64,000 bases of DNA from Demetria terragena DSM 11295 (GCF_000376825.1 NZ_AQXW01000004.1:2542001-2606000), one strand, 5' to 3'; positions 1 through 9,688 are shown, counted from the first letter of the stretch. The notes: generated by a model not told the origin, from the sequence alone. Made by a program: numbers and translations.

Positions 1-99
1 CCTTGCCGTGTTTGGCTGAGGTATGGGCCCAAACCACTTGCCGAAAGCCGCTGTGACGGGTTGGCTTTGGGGGTCGTACCGCACCATCAAGGAGAACCC

Positions 100-1188
100 A
101 TGCCACAAACCGTCAAGGGCGTTATCGCTCGCGCCAAAGGCGAGCCCGTCGAGCTCACCGACATCGTCATTCCCGACCCCGGGCCCGGCGAGGCGGTCGT
201 CAAGATCGACGCCTGCGGGGTGTGTCACACCGACTTGCATTACCGCGAGGGTGGAATCAACGACGAGTTCCCGTTCCTCTTGGGCCACGAGGCCGCCGGA
301 ACGGTTGAGGCGGTGGGTGACGGCGTCACCGACGTCGCACCCGGTGACTTCGTCATCCTCAACTGGCGGGCCGTGTGCGGCCAGTGCCGCGCGTGCGCAA
401 AAGGCAAGCCGTGGTACTGCTTCGCCACGCACAACGCCACACAGAAAATGACGCTCACGGATGGCACTGAGCTGTCCCCGGCGCTGGGCATCGGCGCCTT
501 CGCCGAGAAGACGCTGGTCGCCGCAGGCCAATGCACGAAGGTCGACCCGGACGCTGAGGCCGCGGCGGTGGGTCTCCTCGGATGCGGGGTGATGGCAGGC
601 TTCGGAGCCTCGGTCAACACCGGCGGCGTCGGTCGGGGTGACTCGGTCGCCGTGATCGGGTGTGGCGGTGTCGGTAACGCTGCGATCGCCGGAGCCGCGA
701 TCGCAGGCGCCACGACAGTCATTGCGGTGGATGTTGACGACCGCAAACTCGAAGGTGCGAAGAAGTTCGGCGCGACGCATACGGTCAACAGCAAGAACGT
801 TGACCCGATCGAGGCGATCCGTGAGCTCACCGGTGGCAACGGCGCGGACGTCGTCGTCGAGGCCGTCGGTCGCCCAGAGACCTACGAACAGGCTTTCTAC
901 GCAAGGGATCTCGCCGGTACGGTCGTGCTGGTCGGAGTGCCAACTCCCGACTTGAAGGTGCCCGAGTTGCCGTTGATTGAGGTCTTCGGTCGCGGCGGCG
1001 CACTCAAGTCGAGTTGGTACGGCGATTGCTTGCCTAGCCGCGACTTCCCGATGCTGGTCGACCTCTACCGTCAGGGCCGGTTCGACCTCGATGCCTTCGT
1101 CACCGAGAAGATCGGTATCGGCGACGTCGAGGCTGCCTTCGATGCGATGCACGGTGGCGACGTGCTGCGTTCAGTGGTGGTCCTCTGA
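100..1188 (+). CDS. mscR: S-(hydroxymethyl)mycothiol dehydrogenase (zinc alcohol dehydrogenase, class III type)
   Basis: Predicted cytosolic NAD-dependent oxidation of the formaldehyde-mycothiol adduct; this family also reduces S-nitrosomycothiol. The 362-residue product has the medium-chain zinc ADH layout: catalytic-zinc ligands in VCHTD (C42) and GHE (H63, E64), four structural-zinc cysteines at 93, 96, 99 and 107, and a GCGGVG Rossmann motif about half-way. Length fits the roughly 360-residue mycothiol enzyme. The ATG at 100 is chosen because AAGGAG lies just upstream; an in-frame TTG at 61 lacks a ribosome site. The stop overlaps the start of the MBL-fold gene by one base, so the two are co-translated. 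Substrate is inferred from family and partner, not provable from sequence. Confidence 0.88.
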   Translation: MPQTVKGVIARAKGEPVELTDIVIPDPGPGEAVVKIDACGVCHTDLHYREGGINDEFPFLLGHEAAGTVEAVGDGVTDVAPGDFVILNWRAVCGQCRACAKGKPWYCFATHNATQKMTLTDGTELSPALGIGAFAEKTLVAAGQCTKVDPDAEAAAVGLLGCGVMAGFGASVNTGGVGRGDSVAVIGCGGVGNAAIAGAAIAGATTVIAVDVDDRKLEGAKKFGATHTVNSKNVDPIEAIRELTGGNGADVVVEAVGRPETYEQAFYARDLAGTVVLVGVPTPDLKVPELPLIEVFGRGGALKSSWYGDCLPSRDFPMLVDLYRQGRFDLDAFVTEKIGIGDVEAAFDAMHGGDVLRSVVVL

Positions 1189-1838
1189 TGGCGGAGACGG
1201 TGCGTGAGCAGGATGGCGTTCGGGTCGACCGTGTCGTGACCTCGGGGACGTTCAGCCTCGATGGTGGGACCTGGGAGGTCGACAACAACGTCTGGGTGAT
1301 CGGCAACGACACCGAGTGCCTGGTGATCGATGCGGCGCACGACGCCGAGGCGATCATGGCCGCTGTCGGAGACCGATCGTTGGTCGCGGTGGTGTGCACC
1401 CATGCCCACGACGACCACATCAACCAGGTGGGAGCGCTGAAGGAAGCCGCAGGAGCGCCGACGTACCTCCACCCCGAAGACCGGGTGCTGTGGGACCAGT
1501 TCTATGCCGAGGCGGCACCCGACCAGGATCTGTCCGACGGGCAGGAGATCGAGGTCGCGGGCACCCGCCTGCGCGTGTTGCACACACCCGGACACGCTCC
1601 GGGCGCCTGCTGCCTGTATGCGCCCGACCTCGGCGCGGTCTTCACCGGCGACACCCTGTTCCAGGGCGGGCCAGGTGCGACCGGGCGGTCCTTTAGCGAC
1701 TACCCGACGATCGTCGACTCCATTGACGCGAAGTTGTTGGCACTCCCGGAGGAGACCGTGGTTTTCACCGGCCACGGCGATGCCACCAGCATTGGCGCCG
1801 AGGCTGCCGGTCGTGCCGGATGGAGCGCCCCGGATTAG
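1188..1838 (+). CDS. MBL-fold metallohydrolase, probable partner of mycothiol formaldehyde dehydrogenase
   Basis: 216-residue metallo-beta-lactamase fold protein. The HxHxDH metal site is visible in THAHDDHI, followed by a conserved HTPGHAPG segment, a GDTLF motif and a terminal GHGD. Glyoxalase II-like proteins of this kind commonly follow mscR in actinobacteria and are thought to hydrolyse S-formylmycothiol to formate and mycothiol, completing formaldehyde detoxification. The start codon overlaps the mscR stop by one base, so the genes form one operon. The exact thioester substrate is inferred from context. Confidence 0.85.
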   Translation: MAETVREQDGVRVDRVVTSGTFSLDGGTWEVDNNVWVIGNDTECLVIDAAHDAEAIMAAVGDRSLVAVVCTHAHDDHINQVGALKEAAGAPTYLHPEDRVLWDQFYAEAAPDQDLSDGQEIEVAGTRLRVLHTPGHAPGACCLYAPDLGAVFTGDTLFQGGPGATGRSFSDYPTIVDSIDAKLLALPEETVVFTGHGDATSIGAEAAGRAGWSAPD

Positions 1839-1982
1839 CCGCCACGCCGAGTCAGCGGACGGTCAACGACGGTCTACTGACTCGTGGCTGCTGGAACAGA
1901 GGTCGTCGTCGACCGACGCGGCTAGTGCGCAAGCCGGTGTGCATGGTGGGGCGCGACCCTTATCGCCGGTAAACTCGGGCGA

Positions 1983-3404
1983 GTGAGTCTGCAGATCTAT
2001 GACACCGCCACCCGCGAGTTGCGTGAGTTCGTCCCCCAGCAGGAGGGGCGCGTCGGGATCTACATCTGTGGGCTGACGACGCAGGGCTCGCCCCACATTG
2101 GGCACCTGCGCTTCGCGGTCGCCTTCGACATCTTGCGGCGGTGGTTCACTGAAGGCCACGGTTATGACGTACGTCTCGTGCGTAACGTCACCGATATCGA
2201 CGACAAGATTCTTGCCAAATCCGCTGAAGCACAAGCGGATTGGGCCGCATGGTCCTACCGGCATGAGCGCGAGACTTCAGATGCGCTGGACATTCTTGGG
2301 GTGCTGCGACCGACGTACGAACCGCGCGCCACCGGCCACGTGCCAGACATGGTCGAGTTGATGAACGTGCTGATCGAACGCGGACATGCCTATCCGGCCC
2401 CGGACGGCAGTGGCGATGTCTACTTCGACGTGAGGTCCTTCCCGGACTACGGGCGCCTCACGCGGCAGGGCCTGGAGGACATGGAGCCTGCCGCCGACGC
2501 AGACCCGCGCGGTAAGCGTGATCCGCGCGACTTTGCGCTCTGGAAGGGCCGTAAAGACCACGAGCCTGAGTCGGCGAGTTGGACGACGCCGTACGGTGCG
2601 GGTCGCCCCGGATGGCACCTGGAGTGCTCGGCGATGGCTCGGCGCTGGTTGGGCGACAGCTTCGATATCCATGGCGGCGGGCTTGACCTGCGGTTCCCGC
2701 ACCACGAGAACGAGCAGGCGCAGTCGCGCGCAGCGGGATTGGGCTTCGCCGAGTATTGGATGCATAACGGCCTGCTCACGTATGACGGCGACAAAATGAG
2801 CAAGTCGCTCGGCAACGTGCTGACCGTCGGTGACCTGACCAAGACCGTTCGGCCACTCGTCCTGCGCTACTACCTCGGATCCGTGCACTACCGGTCACGG
2901 ATGGACTATCACGAAGGCTCGCTGGATGAAGCCGCGGCAGCGGTCGAGCGCATCGAGAGCTTTGTGCAGCGCGCGGGTGCGACCGGCGAGGGGGATGTGC
3001 CCTTCCCCGAGGCATTCTGCGCCGCAATGGATGACGACATCAATGTGTCCGGCGCGCTTGCTGTGGTCTTCGACACGATTCGCGAAGGCAACACCGCGCT
3101 GGATGACGGCTCGGCGGAGCGGGCGCGCCACCTGGGCGAACAGGTGGTCCTGATGACGTCTGTCCTGGGTGTGAACCCGCTTGACCCGCAATGGGATTCG
3201 AGTGAGGGTGGCCGAGCGATGGGCGCGGTCGGCGCATTGGTGGCAACTCTCATTGAGCAGCGCAAACAGGCTCGTGCAGACAAGGACTTCGCGACGGCCG
3301 ACCGGCTTCGCGATCAACTCGTGGCCGCGGGCATCCACGTGGAGGACACCGCTGACGGTGCCCGCTGGAGCCTGACGACTTCAACCTCGACGGACGGTAA
3401 CTGA
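1983..3404 (+). CDS. cysS: Cysteine--tRNA ligase
   Basis: Class I aminoacyl-tRNA synthetase that charges tRNA-Cys. The 473-residue product has the zinc cysteine C29 in YICG, the HIGH signature in SPHIGHLR at residues 38-41, the zinc-site segment WHLECSAM, and KMSKS in [10 protein letters not shown]; a DALR-type helical C-terminus follows. Length and the [17 protein letters not shown] region favour CysS over the related mycothiol ligase MshC, which is shorter and lacks this C-terminal region. Start is GTG at 1983. rlmB begins one base after the stop, the usual actinobacterial cysS-rlmB pair. Confidence 0.96.
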   Translation: MSLQIYDTATRELREFVPQQEGRVGIYICGLTTQGSPHIGHLRFAVAFDILRRWFTEGHGYDVRLVRNVTDIDDKILAKSAEAQADWAAWSYRHERETSDALDILGVLRPTYEPRATGHVPDMVELMNVLIERGHAYPAPDGSGDVYFDVRSFPDYGRLTRQGLEDMEPAADADPRGKRDPRDFALWKGRKDHEPESASWTTPYGAGRPGWHLECSAMARRWLGDSFDIHGGGLDLRFPHHENEQAQSRAAGLGFAEYWMHNGLLTYDGDKMSKSLGNVLTVGDLTKTVRPLVLRYYLGSVHYRSRMDYHEGSLDEAAAAVERIESFVQRAGATGEGDVPFPEAFCAAMDDDINVSGALAVVFDTIREGNTALDDGSAERARHLGEQVVLMTSVLGVNPLDPQWDSSEGGRAMGAVGALVATLIEQRKQARADKDFATADRLRDQLVAAGIHVEDTADGARWSLTTSTSTDGN

Positions 3405-3405
3405 C

Positions 3406-4371
3406 ATGGCTAAGGCACGGCGACCGGGCGTACGCAAGCCCGGCTCTAAGAAGGGTGCCGTCGTCGGCAGCGGTGGGCAGCGCCGGCGCGGACTCGAAGG
3501 CAAAGGCCCGACGCCCAAGGCCGCCAGTCGGCCCAATCACAAGGCCTACAAGTCCGCCAAGGCTGGAGAGAAGGCCGGTGGGGCGGCCCCGTCCAAGCCG
3601 TCGCCACGCCGTGGTGGCGGCAAGGCGACCTTCGAGGTGATTGCCGGGCGCAATGCCGTTCTGGAGGCGCTGCGCGCTGGCGTTCCAGCCACGCACCTCT
3701 ATGTCGTGGGGCGTCTCGACAGCGACGACCGGGTTCGCGAGACCCTCAAGATCGCCGCCGATGAGGGCATCCCGATCTTGGAGGCAACCCGGACCGACTT
3801 GGAGACTCTCGCGGATGGCACCGCCCACCAGGGTGTCGCACTGCAGGTGCCGCCGTACGAATACGCACACCCGGGCGACCTCATGGACCCGGAGGCGCCT
3901 GGCGCGCCGCTGATCGTGGCGCTCGACGGCATCACCGATCCACGCAACCTGGGTGCCATCGTGCGCTCAGTCGCGGCCTTCGGCGGACACGGGGTAGTCG
4001 TGACCGAGCGGCGTTCAGCCGGGATGACCGCAGCGGCCTGGAAGACGTCGGCTGGTGCGGCGGCTCGGGTACCTGTCGCGCAGGCCACTAACCTCACTCG
4101 AGCGCTCCAGGACTACCGCAAGGCCGGGTTCTTCGTGCTCGGCCTCGACATGGACGGCGATGTGCTCTTGCCACAGCTCACTCTCGCCGCAGAACCGTTG
4201 GTCATCGTGGTGGGCTCGGAGGGCAAGGGCCTCTCGCGCCTCGTGGGGGAGACCTGCGATCAGATCGTGTCTGTTCCCATGAGCTCGGCGGTCGAGTCCC
4301 TCAACGCCGGGATCGCGACGTCGGTGACGCTCTATGAGATCGCGCGCCAGCGGGGCCTCGGATTGTCCTGA
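3406..4371 (+). CDS. rlmB: 23S rRNA (guanosine-2'-O-)-methyltransferase RlmB, SpoU/TrmH family
   Basis: SAM-dependent 2'-O-methylation of 23S rRNA (G2251 in E. coli numbering). Residues 1 to about 75 are a very basic, low-complexity extension typical of actinobacterial RlmB. A SpoU substrate-binding domain follows ([14 protein letters not shown]), then the SPOUT knot with its three motifs: [25 protein letters not shown] and [13 protein letters not shown]. It lies one base after cysS, so co-transcription is nearly certain. No sign of damage. Confidence 0.94.
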   Translation: MAKARRPGVRKPGSKKGAVVGSGGQRRRGLEGKGPTPKAASRPNHKAYKSAKAGEKAGGAAPSKPSPRRGGGKATFEVIAGRNAVLEALRAGVPATHLYVVGRLDSDDRVRETLKIAADEGIPILEATRTDLETLADGTAHQGVALQVPPYEYAHPGDLMDPEAPGAPLIVALDGITDPRNLGAIVRSVAAFGGHGVVVTERRSAGMTAAAWKTSAGAAARVPVAQATNLTRALQDYRKAGFFVLGLDMDGDVLLPQLTLAAEPLVIVVGSEGKGLSRLVGETCDQIVSVPMSSAVESLNAGIATSVTLYEIARQRGLGLS

Positions 4372-4423
4372 CCCGATCCACCCCGACAACTAGGCTGCGG
4401 GTACATCACGCCGAGGGGAATCC

Positions 4424-4891
4424 ATGTCGAACGATCAGCCAGAAGGTAAAGAACCTACCCAGCCGCTGCCGCCTCCGGGACCGGACGCGAGTGGCTATGC
4501 CCCAGGTCCGTACCAACCGCCGCCGTCAGGGCAGCCTGGATACGGCCCGCCGCCTGGGTATGGCCCGCAGCCTGGGTGCGGTCCACCGCCTGGGTATGGC
4601 CCGCCGCCTGGGTACGGCCCGCAGATTTCGTACGGCTACGGCCCGCCTGCCGTTCCACGCAAGGAGCCTGCGCTCAGCCTGATCCTTTCGTTCTTCATCC
4701 CAGGCGTCGGCACGATGATTAACGGTGAAGTCGGTAAAGGAATCGGCATCCTGATCGGCTACTTCGTGAGCTGGATCCTCATCATCGTCCTGATCGGGAT
4801 CGTCGGCGTCTTTGGCTTCTGGATCTGGGGGATGGTCGACGCCTACCAAGGTGCAGTGGCGTACAACAGGCGGCACGGCTATCCCGGCTGA
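4424..4891 (+). CDS. Gly/Pro/Tyr-rich N-terminus with C-terminal TM2-like membrane domain
   Basis: 155 residues. Residues about 20-75 are low-complexity Pro/Gly/Tyr repeats (GYGPPPGYGPQPG type), encoded by imperfect 12-24 bp DNA repeats around 4545-4630. The C-terminal 75 residues hold two to three hydrophobic segments and resemble the TM2/SHOCT-type small membrane domains (ALSLILSFFIPGVGTMINGEVGKGIGI). Start ATG at 4424 follows GAGGGGAA. Function unknown. Such tails often occur in cell-envelope proteins of actinobacteria. It sits with three other small membrane proteins (4.4-7.2 kb). Confidence 0.8.
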   Translation: MSNDQPEGKEPTQPLPPPGPDASGYAPGPYQPPPSGQPGYGPPPGYGPQPGCGPPPGYGPPPGYGPQISYGYGPPAVPRKEPALSLILSFFIPGVGTMINGEVGKGIGILIGYFVSWILIIVLIGIVGVFGFWIWGMVDAYQGAVAYNRRHGYPG

Positions 4892-4904
4892 TCGGCTACA
4901 CCAC

Positions 4905-4938
4905 AAGGCGCCCCGGACCAGGAGGTCGGGGGCGCCTT
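4905..4938. terminator. Bidirectional hairpin terminator between convergent genes
   Basis: Arms 4905-4918 and 4925-4938 (AAGGCGCCCCGGAC against GTCGGGGGCGCCTT) pair with one mismatch around a 6-nt loop, between the rightward gene ending at 4891 and the leftward RDD gene ending at 4961. Confidence 0.8.
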
Positions 4939-4960
4939 CAGATGGCGGACGTCATCAACC

Positions 4961-5623
4961 TCAACGTGGCCCGGTAGGTGGAGTGCCCTGCACGACGATG
5001 GTGCTCATGACCTTGTCGGAGAACGTCTGACGCTTGTCGTCCCACAACGGCCAGAGGAAGCCGATGTAGCAGGGAAAACTATCCAGGAAGTGTGCAATGT
5101 CGCGGATAAAGGCGCTCATGCCGCCGATGGGTTGACGGGTGGCCTCGCCAAGCAGCGTGATACCCAGGGCCTTCTTCCCGATGGTCTGGCCTTGCCCGCC
5201 TTTGTAGCAGCGGTTCCATATTTGGATAGCAACGGTGAGGGCAAATCCGACGAGGAGCAGGATAAGGCCTATCGCGCTGACGCCCGCTTCGGCGCCGGGG
5301 TCGTACTCGCCAGTCGTGGCGTTGTACGTCGAGCCCTCGAACGCTTCGTTGGCGACCAGGGCATATCCGACCAAGAGCGCGATCCATGCGGGCACCAGGA
5401 CCAACTGATCAATGAGGTAGGCGCCCACGCGCTGCCCCCAGTTCGCCAGCGGTGGCATTCCGGCGCCGTACGGACCGGGGTGCCCTGGCATCTGGCCATA
5501 GGACGGCGGTTGGCCGCCAACGCCATACTGCGGCGGCTGGCCATACTGCGGCGGCTGACCGCCAACGCCATACTGCGGCGGTTGGCCACCGGGCGGTGGC
5601 GGGCCGTACGGATTGTTGCTCAA
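4961..5623 (-). CDS. RDD family membrane protein with Pro/Gly/Gln-rich N-terminus
   Basis: 220 residues. It starts with SNNPYGPPPPGGQPP, then QPPQYG-type repeats up to about residue 55. The RDD domain follows, with three or more hydrophobic helices (LANWGQRVGAYLIDQLVLVPAWIALLVG is split here by its conserved Arg-Asp pattern). A TTG start at 5621-5623 is favoured: GAGGGG sits just upstream, and the gene at 6252-7145 has the same N-terminus, also at TTG. RDD proteins are poorly characterised; roles in ion or solute transport have been proposed. No function can be assigned. Confidence 0.8.
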   Translation of the reverse strand: MSNNPYGPPPPGGQPPQYGVGGQPPQYGQPPQYGVGGQPPSYGQMPGHPGPYGAGMPPLANWGQRVGAYLIDQLVLVPAWIALLVGYALVANEAFEGSTYNATTGEYDPGAEAGVSAIGLILLLVGFALTVAIQIWNRCYKGGQGQTIGKKALGITLLGEATRQPIGGMSAFIRDIAHFLDSFPCYIGFLWPLWDDKRQTFSDKVMSTIVVQGTPPTGPR

Positions 5624-5768
5624 TGTGTGCCCCTCAAATGGTCTGTGTGTAATTCCTGCGGGGACTCTAATGGCTGGGCTCCTTCTGCGCACTCAACGGA
5701 GACCGGCGTGACGGATCCTCCACCTACTTCCCATAGAGGCTGCGCGACCGAGGCGGCATGATGGACAC

Positions 5769-6173
5769 GTGAGTGTCCTTGAACCAGTCCGCCCTCGTCA
5801 CGATGGGAGATCCCGGCCGCATGCTGCCCTAGGGGTTGGACTGGCCAGCGCACTTCTGCTCGCATTGCTGCTCCCCACGGGGCGAATCGAATCAGGGCCG
5901 GTGCTGTGCCCGTTCCGCTTGATGACCGGACTTCCCTGTCCCGCCTGCGGATTGACGCGCGCCTGGGTATACACCGCGCACGGTGATGTGGGTAGTGCTT
6001 TCACCGCTCACCCGGTTGGGCCGTTGGTGTTGGCGCTTGCGGTCCTCACCTTTGGCTGGCTGGTTGCGACGAAGATGCGAGGGGCTTACCCCACGTGGCT
6101 GCGGCGGCTCTCGCTCATGACGGCGCTCTTGACGCTCGGTGTAGGTCTAGTCCGACTTGCGGTGCTTCTCTGA
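5769..6173 (+). CDS. DUF2752 family membrane protein
   Basis: 134 residues, with three predicted hydrophobic segments. The DUF2752 hallmark is present: CPFRLMTGLPCPACGLTRAW, containing a cysteine, then PCPxCGxTR. Start is GTG at 5769. The family is widespread and uncharacterised, and the clustered cysteines could bind metal or form disulfides (inference). It is transcribed divergently from the RDD gene and converges on the 6252-7145 gene across a strong terminator. Confidence 0.85.
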   Translation: MSVLEPVRPRHDGRSRPHAALGVGLASALLLALLLPTGRIESGPVLCPFRLMTGLPCPACGLTRAWVYTAHGDVGSAFTAHPVGPLVLALAVLTFGWLVATKMRGAYPTWLRRLSLMTALLTLGVGLVRLAVLL

Positions 6174-6194
6174 CTTCGGGAGTTTTGACGACGA

Positions 6195-6229
6195 GAATGC
6201 CCCCGGACCGCGCTGGTCCGGGGGCATTC
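6195..6229. terminator. Strong bidirectional hairpin terminator
   Basis: GAATGCCCCCGGACC and GGTCCGGGGGCATTC are a perfect 15-bp inverted repeat around a 5-nt loop. It lies between convergent genes ending at 6173 and 6252. Confidence 0.92.
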
Positions 6230-6251
6230 ATCTGCGTGCAGTCGACCTAGT

Positions 6252-7145
6252 TCAGGGTGCGACCGGCTCGCCCTGGAGGTGACGGTATGTGTAGGCCATG
6301 CCGATGTAGACAACCGGGTAGGCCACGAGAAGGCCGATCCCGCACAGCAGTGCGCCGACGATAAAGGCCACCAGGCTGAGAAGGGCAAAGATGACGACTG
6401 ATCCGAGGTTGTTCTTGACCAGCGAAACGCTCGCCTTGATGGCGTCGATGGGACTCATGCCCTTGTCGATGACGAAGTGCAAGGAGAACATCGTCAAGAC
6501 CGCCGCGATCAGACCCGGAATAACGCACAGGACCAGACCGATGGTGATCATGACTGTCGTCAGAATGGACGTGATCAGGACCGCGCCGATGTTTTTCAGG
6601 TTGAACACCGTTGACATTTCAACGGGACGCCCACGGGTGATCTCAAGAGTGGCTCGAATGATTCCGGCCGTGATCACCAGGCTGAACAACACGGCGAGCA
6701 GGCTGAAGACCAATGAGCCTAGTGACCCCGTGACGTTGAAACTCGTGCTGACGGAACCGTCGGCTTTGGTGGTCGTCGAAGAACCGCTGCCAAACAGCGC
6801 GAAGCCGATTCCGTTGATGATGACCGAGCCCAAGATTGCGACCAACGTCGCGAGCACGATAGGCCCCAGGTTGGCAACGAACTTCTTCCAGCCGTAACTG
6901 AACGCGTCGCCGACGCTGTAGGGCTGCTGATAGCCGCCACCGCCAGGCATGGGCGCCTGCGAATATCCAGGCGGGCCCTGAGGTGGGCCGTACCCGGGTG
7001 GGCCGCCGGGGGAAGATCCCTGCGGTGGGCCACCACCGGGCGGTCCCTGGGGAGGCGGTCCCTGCTGGTGTGGAGGCTGGCCTTGGCCGCCCTGGTGGGG
7101 CGGCTGGTTGCCGGGCGGGGGAGGTCCGTACGGATTGTCGCTCAA
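6252..7145 (-). CDS. Pro/Gly-rich multi-pass membrane protein
   Basis: 297 residues. The N-terminus SDNPYGPPPPGNQPP nearly copies that of the RDD protein at 4961-5623; roughly 85 residues of Pro/Gly/Gln-rich sequence follow. Then come about six hydrophobic segments with a SYGWKKFVANLGPI entry, reminiscent of the DUF975 / glycerophosphoryl-diester phosphodiesterase membrane-domain families. TTG at 7143-7145 is taken as start because an AGAGGA site precedes it and the shared SxNPYG motif begins there. Unknown function; possibly membrane organisation or permease-like. The shared disordered tail suggests a common partner or location (inference). Confidence 0.8.
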   Translation of the reverse strand: MSDNPYGPPPPGNQPPHQGGQGQPPHQQGPPPQGPPGGGPPQGSSPGGPPGYGPPQGPPGYSQAPMPGGGGYQQPYSVGDAFSYGWKKFVANLGPIVLATLVAILGSVIINGIGFALFGSGSSTTTKADGSVSTSFNVTGSLGSLVFSLLAVLFSLVITAGIIRATLEITRGRPVEMSTVFNLKNIGAVLITSILTTVMITIGLVLCVIPGLIAAVLTMFSLHFVIDKGMSPIDAIKASVSLVKNNLGSVVIFALLSLVAFIVGALLCGIGLLVAYPVVYIGMAYTYRHLQGEPVAP

Positions 7146-7280
7146 CTGTCGTCCTCTGAAGTCGGTGACGGAAGTGGTGCGGCTGGGTTCAAGTCCCCAC
7201 CTAGTCATTCCCTGACGTCGGCAAGTTTAGAACATGACGGCGCCAGGTGACGGCCTTCAGCAGGGTGTTGTGATGACGAT

Positions 7281-8525
7281 TTAGTCCCGTCGAGCGCGTA
7301 CCGGCACCTCGTCGGTGTCGACGCCGACGACGGCATCTTCGTCCGGACGGTTCGGCAAGACGTTGGCGAGAAAGTCCCGTAGCGCCTCTGGCGTCTGGAC
7401 GTCGCGACCCGCGCGCTCGGACAGGTACCACCGGTGTTCAAGGACCTCGTGGAAGAGTTCGGCTGGCTCCAGCTTGCCGCGCAACTCGAGCGGGATCGCT
7501 CGGGTGGTGGGCTCGTAGTGCTGCGACAGCCAGTCGTGGGCCACCATCGATTCATCGTCGTTCTGACGATCGGTCGCGGCCCGAAAGGAATCCAGGTCAT
7601 TGAGTAGCCGCCGGGCTTGGTTGTCCTCAACGTCCAGGCCGGTGAGATGCATGAGGCGCCGGCAGTAGTGCCCCGGGTCGACCACCTTGGGCTGGATGTG
7701 GATCTCACGGCCGCCGACGTCTGTGGTGATGTCCAGCTCGCCGACATCGAAGCCCAACTCGTTGAGCCGGCGGATGCGGGCGTCTACTCGCCACCGCTCG
7801 CCGGTGTCGAAGGACTCTCCGTCGGTCAACTCCGACCACAGTGTCCGGTAGCGGGTCATGATCGACTCGCTGGTCTCAAGTGGGTCTGCCTCGGGGTCAA
7901 AGAATCCGCCAGCCTGCAGATCCATGAGCTCACCCGCAATGTTGACCCGCGCGATTTCGAGGTCATGTTCGCGCTGACCGTTGCTGAGCTTGTTCCGAAG
8001 TTCACCGGTCTCGGCATCGACGAGATAGGCCGCGAATTCCCCTGCATTTCGTTTGAATAGCGTGTTCGACAAGGAAACGTCACCCCACCAGAAACCGGTG
8101 AGATGTAGGCGTACGAGTAGCACCGCCAAGGCATCAATCAACCGACTGGCGGTGTCGGGCTGGAGCGTCTGGCTGAGCATGGCGCGGTAGGGAAGAGAAA
8201 ACTGCAGGTGACGCGTGAGGAGGCAGGCGTCCAGCGGAGTGCCATCCTCTGTCGTCCGTCCGCTGACCACGCCGACCGGCTCGACGGTCGGTTCCCCGAG
8301 GCGTACCAGGTCACGCAGGAGGGAGTACTCCCGGCGGGCGATGTCGGCCTTGATCTCTTTGACGGCGATGACTTGGCCGTCGACGCGTACGAACCGCACG
8401 ACGTGCCGGGATATCCCGCGGGGGAGCGCGGCGAGGATCTCCTCCGGCCATTCCTCCAGCGGACTATGCCAAGGCAGGTCCAACAACGCCGGGTACGGCC
8501 GCGCCGCCGTGAGTTCTAGAGCCAC
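7281..8525 (-). CDS. DUF4032 domain protein with kinase-like N-terminal half
   Basis: 414 residues. The N-terminal half resembles lipopolysaccharide-kinase/RIO-like folds: VIAVKEIKADIARREYSLL (Lys-Glu region), HLTGFWWGDVSLSNTLF (catalytic-loop-like WGDxxxxN) and YLVDAETGEL (a DxE in DFG position). The C-terminal half is the DUF4032 domain. The family is conserved in actinobacteria without a proven substrate. Start is GTG at 8525. Its upstream region holds a 62-bp palindrome copy and it is divergent from the AbiEi-like gene. Confidence 0.85.
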   Translation of the reverse strand: MALELTAARPYPALLDLPWHSPLEEWPEEILAALPRGISRHVVRFVRVDGQVIAVKEIKADIARREYSLLRDLVRLGEPTVEPVGVVSGRTTEDGTPLDACLLTRHLQFSLPYRAMLSQTLQPDTASRLIDALAVLLVRLHLTGFWWGDVSLSNTLFKRNAGEFAAYLVDAETGELRNKLSNGQREHDLEIARVNIAGELMDLQAGGFFDPEADPLETSESIMTRYRTLWSELTDGESFDTGERWRVDARIRRLNELGFDVGELDITTDVGGREIHIQPKVVDPGHYCRRLMHLTGLDVEDNQARRLLNDLDSFRAATDRQNDDESMVAHDWLSQHYEPTTRAIPLELRGKLEPAELFHEVLEHRWYLSERAGRDVQTPEALRDFLANVLPNRPDEDAVVGVDTDEVPVRARRD

Positions 8526-8555
8526 GTTCCAACTATCTCACCGACCCACCCCGCC

Positions 8556-8617
8556 CTAACTGCGTTAGGTGCCCTTGACTGGGAAATTTCCCGGTCACGA
8601 GGCACGTAACGCAGTAA
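8556..8617. repeat. 62-bp palindromic repeat, copy 1 (right arm degenerate)
   Basis: Left arm begins with the mini-hairpin CTAACTGCGTTAG and runs to the centre GGGAAATTTCCC. The right arm has several substitutions and one extra base. Same family as 9689-9750 and 40322-40383. It lies between two divergent gene starts, so it is unlikely to be only a terminator. Confidence 0.9.
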
Positions 8618-8727
8618 GTGCTAGGTGGGTTTGGGCGTTATCCACAAGCGCGGCCGGGCAGGGAGCGCTACCCACAGGACCTCGGCCGCGGGTGTTGCCG
8701 TGCTGCCGCTGCCGTCACGCTCCGCCT

Positions 8728-9666
8728 ATGACCTTCGACATGGAACTACTGGCCGTCGTCACGCGCCGCAGCGACCTGTTCACGGCCAGGGAAGCGTACG
8801 CAACGGGTACCTCACCGAAGATGCTTCACCGTGCCCATCGCGCTGGTCAGTGCCGGCAGGTCCTTCGAGGGATTTACAGCACCATGCCTGAGCCAGGCCG
8901 TCGGGAGGAACGCCTTCGCGAACTGACGATGGCGATGATGCTGAGCAACGACAACGCAGCGGCAACTGGACGGAGCGCTGCAGCGATGTATGAATGGCCC
9001 TTGTTTGGAGTGAACTTCAAGCGCGCGCAGGGTGTGTGGCTCAACGACAACGCGACCAGGTCGAACTCCTCGCTCATCATTCGTCGGCCACTCGTCCCCA
9101 TGGGTGTCGACGATGTCGATGGCTGGCCGGTTGCCCGGCCCGAGTGGGCGCTCATCGACCTTGCTCGCGATGCGGGAATCGTCCCGGGAGTCGTCGCCAT
9201 GGATGCAGCCCTCCATGCAGGCATGGTGACGTGCGCTGCCGTGGAGGAATCACTCGATCAACTTCGAGGTAGCCATCGCCTTAATCGAGCACGTCGGATG
9301 ATCGACCTGGCCGACAGTGCACGAGAGTCCGCTGGGGAGTCGCGGCTCGGAATCATCCTTCAACAGGCTGGCTTCGAGGTGGAGTCGCAGTTCGCGCTGC
9401 ACAGATTCTGGTCCGGTCGGCGCGCGTTCGCCGACTTCCGGATCAACGGAACCCGCGTGCTGATCGAGTTCGATGGGCTCACCAAGTATCGCGGCGATGA
9501 GGGTGCAGAGGCGCTCGCGCAAGAAAAGGCGCGAGAAGACGAATTACGCAGTCAGGGCTGGGTATTCGTACGGGTGGTGTGGTCCGACCTAGCCCACCCT
9601 CAGGACATCATCGGCCGGGTACGCCGGGCCCTTGAGATGGCGCACCGCACACCGAGTGCACTCTGA
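8728..9666 (+). CDS. AbiEi-type antitoxin-domain protein with C-terminal DUF559 (Vsr-like) domain
   Basis: 312 residues. The N-terminus (about 1-60) resembles the AbiEi winged-helix domain (RRSDLFTAREAYATGTSPKML, then QVLRGIYS). The C-terminus (about 215-312) matches DUF559, a Vsr/PD-(D/E)xK-like fold, with VLIEFDG and EKAREDELRSQGWVFVRV. Such fusions are numerous in actinobacteria; no cognate AbiEii toxin lies next to it, so toxin-antitoxin function is not supported. The ATG at 8728 is chosen; a longer reading frame runs back into the palindrome and is probably artefactual. The gene is bracketed by two palindrome copies (8556-8617 and 9689-9750), which suggests movement as a cassette. Confidence 0.8.
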   Translation: MTFDMELLAVVTRRSDLFTAREAYATGTSPKMLHRAHRAGQCRQVLRGIYSTMPEPGRREERLRELTMAMMLSNDNAAATGRSAAAMYEWPLFGVNFKRAQGVWLNDNATRSNSSLIIRRPLVPMGVDDVDGWPVARPEWALIDLARDAGIVPGVVAMDAALHAGMVTCAAVEESLDQLRGSHRLNRARRMIDLADSARESAGESRLGIILQQAGFEVESQFALHRFWSGRRAFADFRINGTRVLIEFDGLTKYRGDEGAEALAQEKAREDELRSQGWVFVRVVWSDLAHPQDIIGRVRRALEMAHRTPSAL

Positions 9667-9688
9667 GCCCCGCCCCCTGCCCTGGGAA

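Noticed and set aside
4545-4630. Short tandem DNA repeats that might suggest CRISPR
   Set aside because: They encode GYGPPPG-type protein repeats in one frame, with no spacers and no cas genes.
8638-8646. TTATCCACA, a perfect DnaA box, upstream of the AbiEi-like gene
   Set aside because: Single site with no cluster, AT-rich stretch, dnaA or dnaN nearby; a 9-mer can occur by chance in 64 kb.
8728-9666. AbiE toxin-antitoxin operon
   Set aside because: Only an AbiEi-like N-terminus is present; no nucleotidyltransferase (AbiEii) gene is adjacent, and the C-terminus is DUF559.
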